Notes: generated by a model from the letters alone, not told the origin. 27,126 nucleotides of DNA from Vicinamibacteria bacterium (GCA_025924295.1 JAICEG010000010.1:1-27126); one strand, 5' to 3'; positions 1 through 7,366 are shown, counted from the stretch's first letter. A program made the numbers and translations.

Positions 1-31
1 CACGGCTCTATTCTAGTGATCTTTGCAAATG

Positions 32-97
32 TCCAACCTCCAACTCCCAACCTCCAATCCTGTTCTTTGGGGATCGGGAGTTGGGAATTGGGAGTTG
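32..97. repeat. Intergenic stem-loop made of AACTCCCAA-type repeats, after pyrG
   Basis: The left arm (about 32-60) is built from degenerate copies of CCAACCTCC/CAACTCCCAA and the right arm (about 76-97) from the complementary GGGAGTTGGGAATTGGGAG motif. A perfect 10-bp pair (41-50 with 88-97) closes the structure. It lies immediately downstream of the pyrG stop codon (pyrG runs leftward), so it could act as a transcription terminator or mRNA-end stabiliser, although there is no clear U-tract. The same unit recurs between mdh and sucC (6022-6123). Bases 1-31, left of it, show nothing I recognise. Confidence 0.7.
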
Positions 98-108
98 AAA
101 ATTCGTGG

Positions 109-1767
109 TCACCCACGAGTCGCAGCGACATCAGCCGTTGCCAGCTGCCCGGTTTTGTGGCGATACGCGGCTTCCACGAAGCTCGCAAACAGCGGATGCG
201 GCCGGAGCGGCTTCGACTGGAACTCGGGATGGAACTGCACGGCCAGGAACCAGGGGTGTGACGGGAGCTCGGCGATCTCGGCGAACTTGCCGTCGGGCGA
301 GCGGCCCGAGATGTGCAAGCCCTTTTCGAGCAATGCCGGCTCGTACAGGCAGTTGAACTCGAAGCGATGACGATGGCGCTCGTGGATCAGCGAGGTGCCA
401 TACACGCGTTCGGCCAGTGATCCCCTCGCAAGCTCGCAGGCATAACGGCCAAGGCGCATCGTGCCCCCGAGGTCGTCGACGCCGAGCAGGTCGCGCAGCT
501 TGTAGATCACCTTGTGGGGGGCGTTCTCATCGACTTCCGTCGAATCCGCGCCGTCCAACCCACACACGTGCCGCGCGTATTCAACCGTCGCCCACTGGAA
601 GCCGTAGCAGATGCCAAAGAATGGCACGCCGCGTTCGCGAGCGAATTCAGATGCCTTCATCATCCCGCGGGTGCCACGGGAACCGAATCCTCCCGGGACC
701 AGAATCCCGTGCGCCCCTTCGAGCAGTGAGATGCCGCTCTCGTGCTCGAGCGCCTCGGCTTCGACCCAGTTCAATCGCGCCTTCAGCCGGTGTGCGAACC
801 CGCCGTGGTACACGGCCTCGTTGAGGCTCTTGTAGGAGTCTTCGTATCCCGTGTACTTGCCGACGACGTGAATCAGGATCTCGTCGGAAGGGTGCTTGAT
901 CCGGTCGACCAGTTCTTCCCACGCAACCGTGTGCGCCTGGGTCAGCGGCAGGCCGAGCTGCTTCAATACGATCTGATCCAGACCCTCGGTCTTCAGCACG
1001 AGCGGCACTTCGTAGATGGTGTCGACGTCTTTCGCGGTGATGACCGCCTCTTCGGGCACATCACAGAACAGGGCGATCTTGCGCTTGATGTCCGCGTCGA
1101 GGAAGCGATCGGTACGACAGAGCAGCACATCGGGCTGGATACCGATCGAGCGGAGGTCGCGGACGCTGTGCTGCGTGGGCTTGGTCTTGAGCTCACCGGC
1201 GGTGCCGATATAGGGCACCAGCGTCAGGTGGATATAAAGCGTGTTCTCCCGGCCGACATCGAGTCGAAACTGCCGGATCGCCTCGAGGAAGGGCATGCTC
1301 TCGATGTCGCCCACCGTGCCGCCGATTTCGACGAGGACGATGTCGACATCACGTCCCGCCAGGCGGATCGCGTCCTTGATCTCGTTGGTGATGTGGGGGA
1401 TGACCTGCACCGTCCGTCCCAGATAGTCGCCACGGCGCTCCTTCTGGATCACTGACAAGTAGATCTTGCCGGTCGTCCAGTTGCTGTTGCGGCTGGCGAC
1501 CATGCTGGTGAAGCGTTCGTAATGGCCCAGATCGAGGTCGGTTTCGGCGCCGTCATCGGTGACGTAAACCTCGCCGTGCTGATACGGGCTCATCGTTCCC
1601 GGATCGACGTTGATGTACGGGTCGAACTTCTGAAGGGCCACCTTGTAGCCGTGGTCCTCCAGCAGACGGCCGATCGATGCCGCCGCCAGCCCCTTCCCCA
1701 AAGAAGACACCACACCACCGGTGACGAAGACGTATTTCACAGGTCGGCCGTCAGGTCGCTGGCTCAT
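109..1767 (-). CDS. pyrG: CTP synthase
   Basis: Makes CTP from UTP, ATP and glutamine in the cytoplasm, the last step of de novo pyrimidine nucleotide synthesis. The 552-residue length is normal for the family. The N-terminal synthetase domain opens with the signature YVFVTGGVVSSLGKG (about residues 12-26), followed by the KFDPYINVDPGTMSP segment. The C-terminal class I glutamine amidotransferase domain has the nucleophile cysteine in FFGICYGFQ and the His-Glu pair in QFHPEF. The ATG at 1767 is chosen because GAGGTGG lies just before it; a GTG at 1740 would give a 543-residue protein but lacks a ribosome-binding site. The gene starts 6 bp after the kdsB stop, and that stop overlaps its ribosome-binding site, so the two are very probably cotranscribed and perhaps translationally coupled. 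This fits metabolically, because KdsB consumes CTP. Confidence 0.98.
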   Translation of the reverse strand: MSQRPDGRPVKYVFVTGGVVSSLGKGLAAASIGRLLEDHGYKVALQKFDPYINVDPGTMSPYQHGEVYVTDDGAETDLDLGHYERFTSMVASRNSNWTTGKIYLSVIQKERRGDYLGRTVQVIPHITNEIKDAIRLAGRDVDIVLVEIGGTVGDIESMPFLEAIRQFRLDVGRENTLYIHLTLVPYIGTAGELKTKPTQHSVRDLRSIGIQPDVLLCRTDRFLDADIKRKIALFCDVPEEAVITAKDVDTIYEVPLVLKTEGLDQIVLKQLGLPLTQAHTVAWEELVDRIKHPSDEILIHVVGKYTGYEDSYKSLNEAVYHGGFAHRLKARLNWVEAEALEHESGISLLEGAHGILVPGGFGSRGTRGMMKASEFARERGVPFFGICYGFQWATVEYARHVCGLDGADSTEVDENAPHKVIYKLRDLLGVDDLGGTMRLGRYACELARGSLAERVYGTSLIHERHRHRFEFNCLYEPALLEKGLHISGRSPDGKFAEIAELPSHPWFLAVQFHPEFQSKPLRPHPLFASFVEAAYRHKTGQLATADVAATRG

Positions 1768-1773
1768 GCCACC

Positions 1774-2568
1774 TCACACACGTGTCGCCATCAACTGGCG
1801 CACGCGTTCTAAATCCTCGGGAGTATCCACTTCGATGGACTCGTACCGCGTTGCGACAGTGCGAATCCGGTATCCATGTTCGAGCGCACGCAACTGCTCG
1901 AGTGACTCGGCCTGCTCGAGCGGCGTGCGGGGGAGCGCCGCGAACGTGAGCAGGAAGTCACGTCGAAATCCGTAGAGGCCGATGTGTTTCCACGCGGTCC
2001 GGCTGAAGCCGGACACTACCTCTTCGATTCCGTCGTCGCGACGAAACGGAATCGGTGAGCGCGAGAAATACAGTGCGTCACCCTGACCATCCACGACGAC
2101 CTTCACGACATGCGGGCTGGCGATATCGGAGGCGCTCGTCGTGGCTTGCCGTAGGGTCGACATCTGCACCGACGCGTCGCTGGTCAGCGGCTCGAGGACC
2201 TCCGAGATCATGCCGGGCTCGATCAGCGGAAGATCGCCCTGGACGTTCACGAGGAACTCGCAGGAGAGATCGGTGGCGATCTCGGCAATGCGGTCGGTGC
2301 CCGTGCGGTGTCCGGCGCGTGTGAGTCGTACGGTCCCGCCGAAGTTCTGAACGGCTTCAGCGATTCGCGTGTCGTCGGTTGCCACGACCACGGCATCGAT
2401 CCCGTGCGCCTCGGCGGCACGCCGGTAGACGTGCTCGATCATCGGACGTCCGGCTATGTCAGCGAGCGGCTTGCCTGGGAGTCTGGAAGAGGCGAATCGG
2501 GCGGGGATGACAGCGACAGCGCGAAGCGACGACGTTCTCTGAAAAGGATCGAACCCAACCGGGGGCAC
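1774..2568 (-). CDS. kdsB: 3-deoxy-manno-octulosonate cytidylyltransferase (CMP-Kdo synthetase)
   Basis: Activates Kdo with CTP to give CMP-Kdo for lipid A/LPS inner-core synthesis. The nucleotide-binding start VAVIPARFASSRLPGKPL, the metal-binding segment VNVQGDLPLI (most family members have GDEPLI), ALYFSRSPIPF, HIGLYGFR and the C-terminal EVDTPEDLERV are all present. The start is uncertain. GTG at 2568 gives 264 residues, nearest the usual roughly 250; GTG 2583 and ATG 2625 are in frame upstream, and the ATG sits 7 bp after a TATATT box, so a longer leaderless product is possible. None has a clear ribosome-binding site. The variable loop between IPFRRD and HIGLYGF contains an in-frame copy of a palindromic repeat encoding VVSGFSRT (see 1997-2019). 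First gene of a probable kdsB-pyrG operon. Confidence 0.95.
   Translation of the reverse strand: MPPVGFDPFQRTSSLRAVAVIPARFASSRLPGKPLADIAGRPMIEHVYRRAAEAHGIDAVVVATDDTRIAEAVQNFGGTVRLTRAGHRTGTDRIAEIATDLSCEFLVNVQGDLPLIEPGMISEVLEPLTSDASVQMSTLRQATTSASDIASPHVVKVVVDGQGDALYFSRSPIPFRRDDGIEEVVSGFSRTAWKHIGLYGFRRDFLLTFAALPRTPLEQAESLEQLRALEHGYRIRTVATRYESIEVDTPEDLERVRQLMATRV
1997..2019. repeat. Palindromic repeat, copy 1, inside the kdsB coding sequence
   Basis: The plus strand reads GTCCGGCTGAAGCCGGAC at 1997-2014, a perfect 8-bp inverted repeat with a 2-base loop, followed by ACTAC. The identical 18 bases followed by GCTAC occur downstream of ndk at 8731-8753. Here the element is read in frame on the minus strand as VVSGFSRT (about residues 184-191 from the 2568 start). 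Sequence identity is seen directly; that this is a mobile or dispersed element is inference. Confidence 0.85.
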
Positions 2569-2626
2569 GGCGAATTCTAACACCGAATGAATGCGGAAGC
2601 CGGTGTGCGTAAACCGGCAGCTCAAG

Positions 2627-2638
2627 TGCTAAAATATA
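2627..2638. promoter_or_regulatory. Overlapping divergent -10 elements for kdsB and the 2648 gene
   Basis: On the plus strand, TGC-TAAAAT (2627-2635) fits an extended -10 box, with the ATG of the rightward gene only 12 bp further on, which predicts a 5' leader of about 5-6 bases. On the minus strand the same bases give TATATT (2638 to 2633), placing a start site near 2626, immediately before the most upstream kdsB ATG (2625). No convincing -35 hexamer is seen on either strand. Both are predictions from sequence alone. Confidence 0.45.
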
Positions 2639-2647
2639 CGTCCCTCA

Positions 2648-3169
2648 ATGACCTGGAAGCTCTACGCGTTCACGTCGGGTGGAGCCGTGATTTTTGCCGC
2701 GGTTGCCGCGATAGTGGCGCCAACTCCCCGTACGCAAAGCGCGCCGGTGGCAACACCGCAGGCCATTGATTCGTCCGGCGCGGTCGTCGATCTTGGCGCC
2801 CAGGCCGAGCGATTGAGGGCCAAGCTCGCCGAGGTTTCCACCTATCGACAACCGTCACGCGACGCGTTTCGTTTCGGCGCGGCATCTCGTCGTGTTGTCG
2901 AGTCGGCTCCGCCTGCGGTGACTGAGCTACCTCCTGCCGTCATCACGCCGTCGCGGCCGCCGTACGCGCTTGCCGGAATGGCAACCACGATGGTAGACGG
3001 CGTCGCGCAGCGGACCGCCATTCTCAGCTCCTTGCAGGGTGTGTCGCTTGTCAAGGAAGGTGACCTGCTGGATGCCGGCTATCGAGTGACGTCGATTGCC
3101 GACGATGCGGTGACGCTCGAGTCGACGAGCGACGGCTCGACGTCGACGCTTCGCCTCCCGTCCAACTGA
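2648..3169 (+). CDS. Membrane-anchored protein with PilP/GspC-like C-terminal domain
   Basis: This 173-residue protein has one hydrophobic segment near the N-terminus (about residues 8-25, AFTSGGAVIFAAVAAIVA), which should act as an uncleaved anchor or signal, then a Pro/Ala/Ser-rich linker. The C-terminal domain (about 107-171) follows the pattern YALAGM...RTAILS...VSLVKEGD...GYRVTSI..DAVTLES...STLRL. That resembles the periplasmic beta domain of type IV pilus PilP and type II secretion GspC proteins, which link inner-membrane machinery to the secretin. The assignment rests on pattern only; no other pilus or secretion gene is nearby. The ATG at 2648 follows an extended -10 with almost no leader and no ribosome-binding site. 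It ends 19 bp from the convergent serA stop, with no room for an ordinary terminator. Confidence 0.75.
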   Translation: MTWKLYAFTSGGAVIFAAVAAIVAPTPRTQSAPVATPQAIDSSGAVVDLGAQAERLRAKLAEVSTYRQPSRDAFRFGAASRRVVESAPPAVTELPPAVITPSRPPYALAGMATTMVDGVAQRTAILSSLQGVSLVKEGDLLDAGYRVTSIADDAVTLESTSDGSTSTLRLPSN

Positions 3170-3188
3170 CCACCCGCCACGTAGTCCA

Positions 3189-4766
3189 TCACACGCGGAC
3201 GAGTCGCGCAGACTGGATGGCGTTGGCTCGGCGCAGTTCCTCGAGCACGACGTCGGGGATCGGCTCGGTCTCGTCGACAATGACCACCCCGATGGCGTGG
3301 CCACCGTTGCGTCCGAGTGCGAAGTTGGCGATGTTCACGCCGTGCCTGCCGAGAATCGTTCCAATCTGGCCAATGACTCCTGGTTCGTCGCGATTGGAGA
3401 CGACGATCATCGTCCCTTCCAGCGCGACTTCGACCGCGATGCCGTCGACCAGGACCAGGCGGGGCGAACCTTTCTCGAACACTGCGCCTTCGACCCAGCG
3501 CTCGCCGTGCGCGGTCCGCACCTTGAGCGAGATCAGGCTCGTGTAGTTGCGAGCGCGAGTGCTGCGCGACTCGACAATCTCAATGCCATGTTCCGCAGCG
3601 ACGCTGCGAGCGTTGACCACGGTCACGCCCGTTGAAAGGACGGGCTTGAACAGTCCCGCGAGCACGCCGTTGACGATCACGCCGGTTCGGCTCTGTGTCA
3701 GCTCGCCGTAGTAACGCAGGCTGACTTCGCGTATCCGTTCGTCGTTCATCTGAGCGATGAACGTGCCAAGGCGCTCACCGAGCAGCGCAAAGGGTTGCAG
3801 GCGTTTGAATTCTTCGGGCGACAACGAAGGGAAGTTGACGGCGTTGCGGATGATGCCGTCCCTCAGGAAGTCGCGCAGTGCCGCTGCCGTCTCCGCTCCG
3901 ACCAGCTCCTGTCCTTCGCGCGTCGAGGCCGCGATATGCGGTGTCGCCACGACCTGCGGCAGTTTCTGCAGGCGATGGTCAACCGTCGGTTCGTTTTCGA
4001 ACACATCCAGGGCGGCACCGGCAACCTGACCGGATTCGATGGCGTCAGCGAGCGCGGTCTCATCGATGAGATCACCACGGGCGGTGTTGACGATCCGGAT
4101 GCCTCTCTTGGATTTTGCCAGTCGTTCGGCATTGACCATGCGACGCGTGTGATCAGTCGACGGCATGTGGAGAGACACGTAGTCGGCGCGGGCGAAGAGA
4201 TCATCGAGGCCGACGAGCTCCACGTCGAGATGTGACGCAGTCTCTTCCGAGACAAACGGATCGTGGGCGAGGATCGTCATGCCGAATCCGGAGGCGCGGC
4301 GTGCAACCTCCTGGCCGATGCGCCCGAGTCCGACAAGGCCGAGCGTCTTGTCGCGCAGCTCTTCGCCCAGGAATTTCTTCTTCTCCCACTTCCCCTGCTT
4401 CATCGCGGCATCGGCGCCGGGAATGTGCCGCGCCAACGCAAGGATCAGTGCCATTGCCAGTTCGGCAACGCTGACGCTGTTCGCGCCAGGCGCGTTCATG
4501 ACCACGATGCCACGACCGCTCGCGGCCGGAACGTCGACGTTGTCCACGCCAGTGCCCGCGCGCGCGATGGCACGAAGCTTGGGAGCGGCCGCGATGAGCG
4601 CGGATGTCACTCGCGTCGCGCTTCGAACCACGATCGCGTCGGCGTCTTTCAGGTCGATGGTGAGCTGCTCCGGCGTGCGGCCGGTACGGGCATCTACATC
4701 CCAGCCTTCGGCGCGCAGCAGATCGAGCGCGGAGGATGGGAGGTCATCAGCAACGAGAATCTTCAC
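3189..4766 (-). CDS. serA: D-3-phosphoglycerate dehydrogenase
   Basis: Oxidises 3-phosphoglycerate to 3-phosphohydroxypyruvate with NAD, the first step of serine synthesis. At 525 residues this is the long form: substrate/NAD domains (about 1-310), an ASB (allosteric substrate-binding) domain, and a C-terminal ACT domain (about 450-525, with IVVSNRDEPGVIGQIGTILG) that in the family binds serine for feedback inhibition. Visible motifs are the Rossmann GLGRIGQEVA, the catalytic-arginine segment VNTARGDLIDE and the catalytic histidine in ATPHIAAST. The start codon is GTG at 4766, matching the family N-terminus (KILVADDL). A TATAAT box about 100 bp upstream (4870-4865) probably drives it. It is divergent from mdh and convergent with the 2648 gene. 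Confidence 0.98.
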   Translation of the reverse strand: MKILVADDLPSSALDLLRAEGWDVDARTGRTPEQLTIDLKDADAIVVRSATRVTSALIAAAPKLRAIARAGTGVDNVDVPAASGRGIVVMNAPGANSVSVAELAMALILALARHIPGADAAMKQGKWEKKKFLGEELRDKTLGLVGLGRIGQEVARRASGFGMTILAHDPFVSEETASHLDVELVGLDDLFARADYVSLHMPSTDHTRRMVNAERLAKSKRGIRIVNTARGDLIDETALADAIESGQVAGAALDVFENEPTVDHRLQKLPQVVATPHIAASTREGQELVGAETAAALRDFLRDGIIRNAVNFPSLSPEEFKRLQPFALLGERLGTFIAQMNDERIREVSLRYYGELTQSRTGVIVNGVLAGLFKPVLSTGVTVVNARSVAAEHGIEIVESRSTRARNYTSLISLKVRTAHGERWVEGAVFEKGSPRLVLVDGIAVEVALEGTMIVVSNRDEPGVIGQIGTILGRHGVNIANFALGRNGGHAIGVVIVDETEPIPDVVLEELRRANAIQSARLVRV

Positions 4767-4864
4767 GATGGGATTGACTCGGGTTACCGGCTACCGACTT
4801 CGGGCCGTCACTACGTTCGTTCGATATTCCGCCTGGTGGTTGGAACGCCGACCAGCGATCGCAG

Positions 4865-4870
4865 ATTATA
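4865..4870 (-). promoter_or_regulatory. Consensus -10 box for serA
   Basis: On the minus strand these bases read TATAAT, a full match to the sigma-70-type -10. At 16-18 bp upstream only TTTTCG/TTTCGC-like sequence is seen, so the -35 is weak. The predicted start near 4858 would leave a serA leader of about 92 bases. Confidence 0.5.
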
Positions 4871-4977
4871 CTTGGCGCTTTGGGCCAGCGAAAACTTGCA
4901 ACGGCGGTGTCGCATCCGTGGCCCAGGTGTAACGCTCGCACTACGATGGTGCAAACCGCTAAAACATTCGGGATCAT

Positions 4978-5026
4978 CTGCAACGATCGCGGTTGCAGGC
5001 GTGCTTTTCAACAGGCTTTTCAACAG
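4978..5026. promoter_or_regulatory. Inverted repeat plus 12-bp tandem repeat upstream of mdh, operator-like
   Basis: CTGCAAC (4978-4984) and GTTGCAG (4992-4998) form a perfect 7-bp inverted repeat with a 7-base centre. Four bases later GCTTTTCAACAG occurs twice in exact tandem (5003-5014, 5015-5026). Both lie 70-118 bp before the mdh ATG and just downstream of a possible -10 (TAAAAC, 4960-4965), where a repressor site would be expected. No known regulator motif is recognised. Confidence 0.45.
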
Positions 5027-5095
5027 AAACTGTGAGTACTTCGACGCATGGCTGTGGGACAGTGACCTAAGCTGTGCGCGCGAGACGAGGAACGC

Positions 5096-6022
5096 ATGAA
5101 TCGCAAAGTGACAGTGGTAGGTGGCGCCGGTAACGTCGGCATGACGGTGGCTCGCGCGATCGCGGAGAAGGAGCTCGCAGATGTCGTCATCATCGACATC
5201 GCCGAGCAGAAGGCCGCGGGCGTTGCGCTCGATATCTACGAGACGTGTCCCATCATCGGATCGGACTCGCGGCTGATCGGTGGCGCCGACTGGAGTGCCG
5301 CGGCCGGATCCGACATCGTCGTGATCACGTCCGGCAAGCCGAGGAAGCCGGGCATGAGCCGCGACGATCTCGTGCGCGACAACTTCGAGATCATGAAGAG
5401 CATCGCGCCCAACCTCGTGCAGCACTGCCCGAACGCGATCGTCGTGCCCGTCGCCAACCCGCTCGATGCGATGTCGCAGGCGCTTTTTCGTTTGACCAAA
5501 TTCCCGCGCGAGCGCGTGATCGGAATGGCCGGCGTGCTCGACTCGGCGCGTATGAGCACGTTCGTGGCGATGGAGCTCAAGGTGTCGGTCGAGAACGTGC
5601 ACTCGTTTGTGCTCGGTGGTCACGGCGACACGATGGTGCCGCTCCCACGATATTCGACGGTTGCCGGAGTCCCGCTCACCGAGCTGCTGCCCAAGGATCG
5701 GATCGATGCCATCTGCAAGCGAACCGCGGACGGCGGCGCCGAGATCACGAAGCTGGTCGGCACGAGCGCCTGGTATGCGCCGGGGCAGGCCGCGGCGGAG
5801 ATGTGCGACGCGATCCTCAAGGACAAGAAGAAGATCCTTCCGTGCTCCGTGTTCCTCCAGGGTGAGTACGGCATCCGCGATCTGTTCGTTGGCGTGCCGG
5901 TGAAGCTGGGAGCGAAAGGCGTCGAGCAGATCATCGAGATCAAGCTGACGGCGGAAGAAGATGCGGCACTGAAGAAATCCGCCGGGGCCGTCAAGGAGCT
6001 CGTCGACGTCATCGGCATGTGA
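5096..6022 (+). CDS. mdh: Malate dehydrogenase, LDH-like type
   Basis: Interconverts malate and oxaloacetate with NAD(H) in the TCA cycle. The 308-residue length fits the tetrameric LDH-like family. The NAD-binding glycine loop is at residues 9-15 (GGAGNVG), with Asp34 ending strand 2, which favours NAD over NADP. The substrate loop PRKPGMSR puts arginines at 83 and 89, the malate-specific pattern; lactate dehydrogenases have glutamine at the first position. Asn121, the Asp149/His176 catalytic pair (VLDSAR; GGHGDTMVP) and Arg152 are present. The ATG at 5096 follows GAGGAACGC. It heads a metabolic block with sucC, sucD and ndk, though the hairpin at 6022-6123 lies between mdh and sucC and may reduce or end transcription there. 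Confidence 0.97.
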   Translation: MNRKVTVVGGAGNVGMTVARAIAEKELADVVIIDIAEQKAAGVALDIYETCPIIGSDSRLIGGADWSAAAGSDIVVITSGKPRKPGMSRDDLVRDNFEIMKSIAPNLVQHCPNAIVVPVANPLDAMSQALFRLTKFPRERVIGMAGVLDSARMSTFVAMELKVSVENVHSFVLGGHGDTMVPLPRYSTVAGVPLTELLPKDRIDAICKRTADGGAEITKLVGTSAWYAPGQAAAEMCDAILKDKKKILPCSVFLQGEYGIRDLFVGVPVKLGAKGVEQIIEIKLTAEEDAALKKSAGAVKELVDVIGM

Positions 6023-6123
6023 ACTCACAACTCCCGACTGCCAATTCCCAACTCCCAAACCCCCGACGGGCGCACAGGCGATCGAAGTTGGGAGTTGGAG
6101 TTGGAGGTTGGGAGTTGGGAGTT
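6022..6123. repeat. Long imperfect hairpin of AACTCCCAA repeats between mdh and sucC
   Basis: The left arm at 6022-6058 is a degenerate tandem series of AACTCCC-type units; the right arm at 6088-6123 is its reverse complement. With a one-base gap, about 32 of 37 positions pair across a 29-base spacer. The left arm starts on the last base of the mdh stop codon. The repeat unit is the same as at 32-97. It could act as an intrinsic terminator-like or attenuating structure for mdh, but no U-tract follows. Confidence 0.8.
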
Positions 6124-6199
6124 CGCGAAGCGTAGTTGGACGCGCGCAGCCGCGATCGACTACGATCATTGGCTGTTTGGACCGCGAACGGATCCCCCT

Positions 6200-7366
6200 G
6201 TGAAAATTCACGAGTATCAAGCCAAGTCAGTGCTGGCGCGCTTCGGTGTGACCGTCCCGCGCGGCGAGGTCGCATTCACATCCCAGGAAGCGGGCGAGAT
6301 CGCCCGGCGGCTTGGCGGCACGATTGCGGTTGTGAAGGCGCAGATTCACGCCGGTGGCCGCGGCAAGGGTGGCGGCGTCAAGATCGCAAAGTCAGCCGAT
6401 GAAGCCGAGCAGCTGGCGAAACAGATGATTGGCATGACGCTGGTCACCCACCAGACCGGGCCGGAAGGCCGCAAGGTCGGCCGCCTGCTGATCGAAGAAG
6501 GGCTCGCGATCGAGCGGGAGCTCTATCTCAGCATCGTCATCGACCGTGCGTCGGCGAGCCCGGTGATCATCTGCAGCGCCTCCGGTGGCATGGACATCGA
6601 GGAGGTTGCGGCGCGGGAGCCCGAGAAGATCCTGCGCGAGCACATCGACCCGGGGACCGGCGTGATCCCGTTCCAGGCCAGGAAGCTCGCGTTCGGCATG
6701 GGGCTCGCGTCGGGGCCCGCCAACAAGCTGGTCAAGCTGCTCGACGCTGTTTACAAGGCGTTCATCGAGACCGATGCATCGATGATCGAGGTCAACCCGC
6801 TCATCCTTACCAAGGGCGGTGATCTGCTGGCGCTCGACGCCAAGGTCTCGTTCGACGACAACGCGCTCTACCGTCATCCCGACCTGCGCGACCTGAGAGA
6901 TCTGGCCGAAGAAGATCCGCTCGAAGTCGAGGCCTCGAAGTTCTCGCTCAACTACATTCGGCTCGACGGCAACATCGGCTGCATGGTCAACGGTGCGGGC
7001 CTGGCCATGGCCACGATGGACATCATCAAGCTGGCCGGTGGCGAGCCGGCGAACTTCCTGGATGTCGGTGGCGGCGCCAACGCGGAACAGATCAAGAACG
7101 CCTTTCGCATTCTCATGGCCGACGCCAACGTCAAGGCCGTGCTGATCAACATCTTCGGCGGCATCCTCCGTTGCGACGTGCTGGCGCAGGGTGTGATCGC
7201 GGCGGTGCAGGAGCTCGGCGTCCGCGTACCGATCGTCATCCGGATGGAAGGCACCAACGTGGAGGAGGGGAAGCGGCTGCTGCGTGAGAGCGGCTTGAAC
7301 TTCACCACAGCCGACTCCATGGGCGAGGCGGCGGACAAGGTCGTCTCACTCGCGAGGGGTCAGTAG
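6200..7366 (+). CDS. sucC: Succinyl-CoA synthetase (ADP-forming), beta subunit
   Basis: With SucD it converts succinyl-CoA to succinate while making a nucleoside triphosphate (TCA cycle). The GTG at 6200 gives 388 residues, the typical length, beginning KIHEYQAKSVLARFGV; the reading frame stays open upstream, but that part does not match the family. The N-terminal ATP-grasp domain carries AQIHAGGRGKGGGVKIA, and ASMIEVNPLIL and LDAKVSFDDNA follow. The C-terminal CoA-ligase-like domain contains GGGANAEQIKNAFRIL and INIFGGILRCDVLAQGVI. The sequence alone does not settle ATP versus GTP preference. Its TAG stop shares its G with the GTG start of sucD, so the two are translationally coupled. Confidence 0.97.
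   Translation: MKIHEYQAKSVLARFGVTVPRGEVAFTSQEAGEIARRLGGTIAVVKAQIHAGGRGKGGGVKIAKSADEAEQLAKQMIGMTLVTHQTGPEGRKVGRLLIEEGLAIERELYLSIVIDRASASPVIICSASGGMDIEEVAAREPEKILREHIDPGTGVIPFQARKLAFGMGLASGPANKLVKLLDAVYKAFIETDASMIEVNPLILTKGGDLLALDAKVSFDDNALYRHPDLRDLRDLAEEDPLEVEASKFSLNYIRLDGNIGCMVNGAGLAMATMDIIKLAGGEPANFLDVGGGANAEQIKNAFRILMADANVKAVLINIFGGILRCDVLAQGVIAAVQELGVRVPIVIRMEGTNVEEGKRLLRESGLNFTTADSMGEAADKVVSLARGQ

Larger units (their letters stand above)
4767..5095. other. 329-bp divergent intergenic region between serA and mdh
   Basis: This is the only gap over 300 bp in the window. It contains a strong minus-strand -10 (4865-4870) for serA, a plus-strand TAAAAC at 4960-4965 that may be the mdh -10, and then an inverted repeat and a 12-bp tandem repeat (4978-5026). 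The mdh ribosome-binding site GAGG lies just before its ATG. Reading frames that cross the region run on into serA or mdh antisense and resemble no protein I know, so I call no gene here. Confidence 0.7.

Noticed and set aside
32..97. Possible CRISPR array, because of the short regularly repeated units here and at 6022-6123
   Set aside because: Units are about 7-10 bp, degenerate, lack unique spacers of constant length, and are inverted within each locus; no cas gene is present.
16..370. Several small plus-strand frames at the left edge
   Set aside because: They lie over the repeat hairpin and antisense to the pyrG 3' end, with no domain.
5003..5026. TTTTCAACA repeats as DnaA boxes or an origin
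   Set aside because: They differ from TTATNCACA at two positions, only two copies exist, and no dnaA, dnaN or AT-rich unwinding region is nearby.
4263..5099. A 278-codon plus-strand frame over the 5' part of serA and the intergenic region
   Set aside because: It is the shadow of serA continued through a gap by chance; no recognisable domain, and it ends at the mdh start.
4811..6220. A 469-codon open frame on the minus strand across the mdh region
   Set aside because: It is antisense to mdh, which has a full set of catalytic residues. The frame reads through repeats and intergenic DNA, is very rich in His/Asp/Arg as expected for a shadow frame, and resembles no family.
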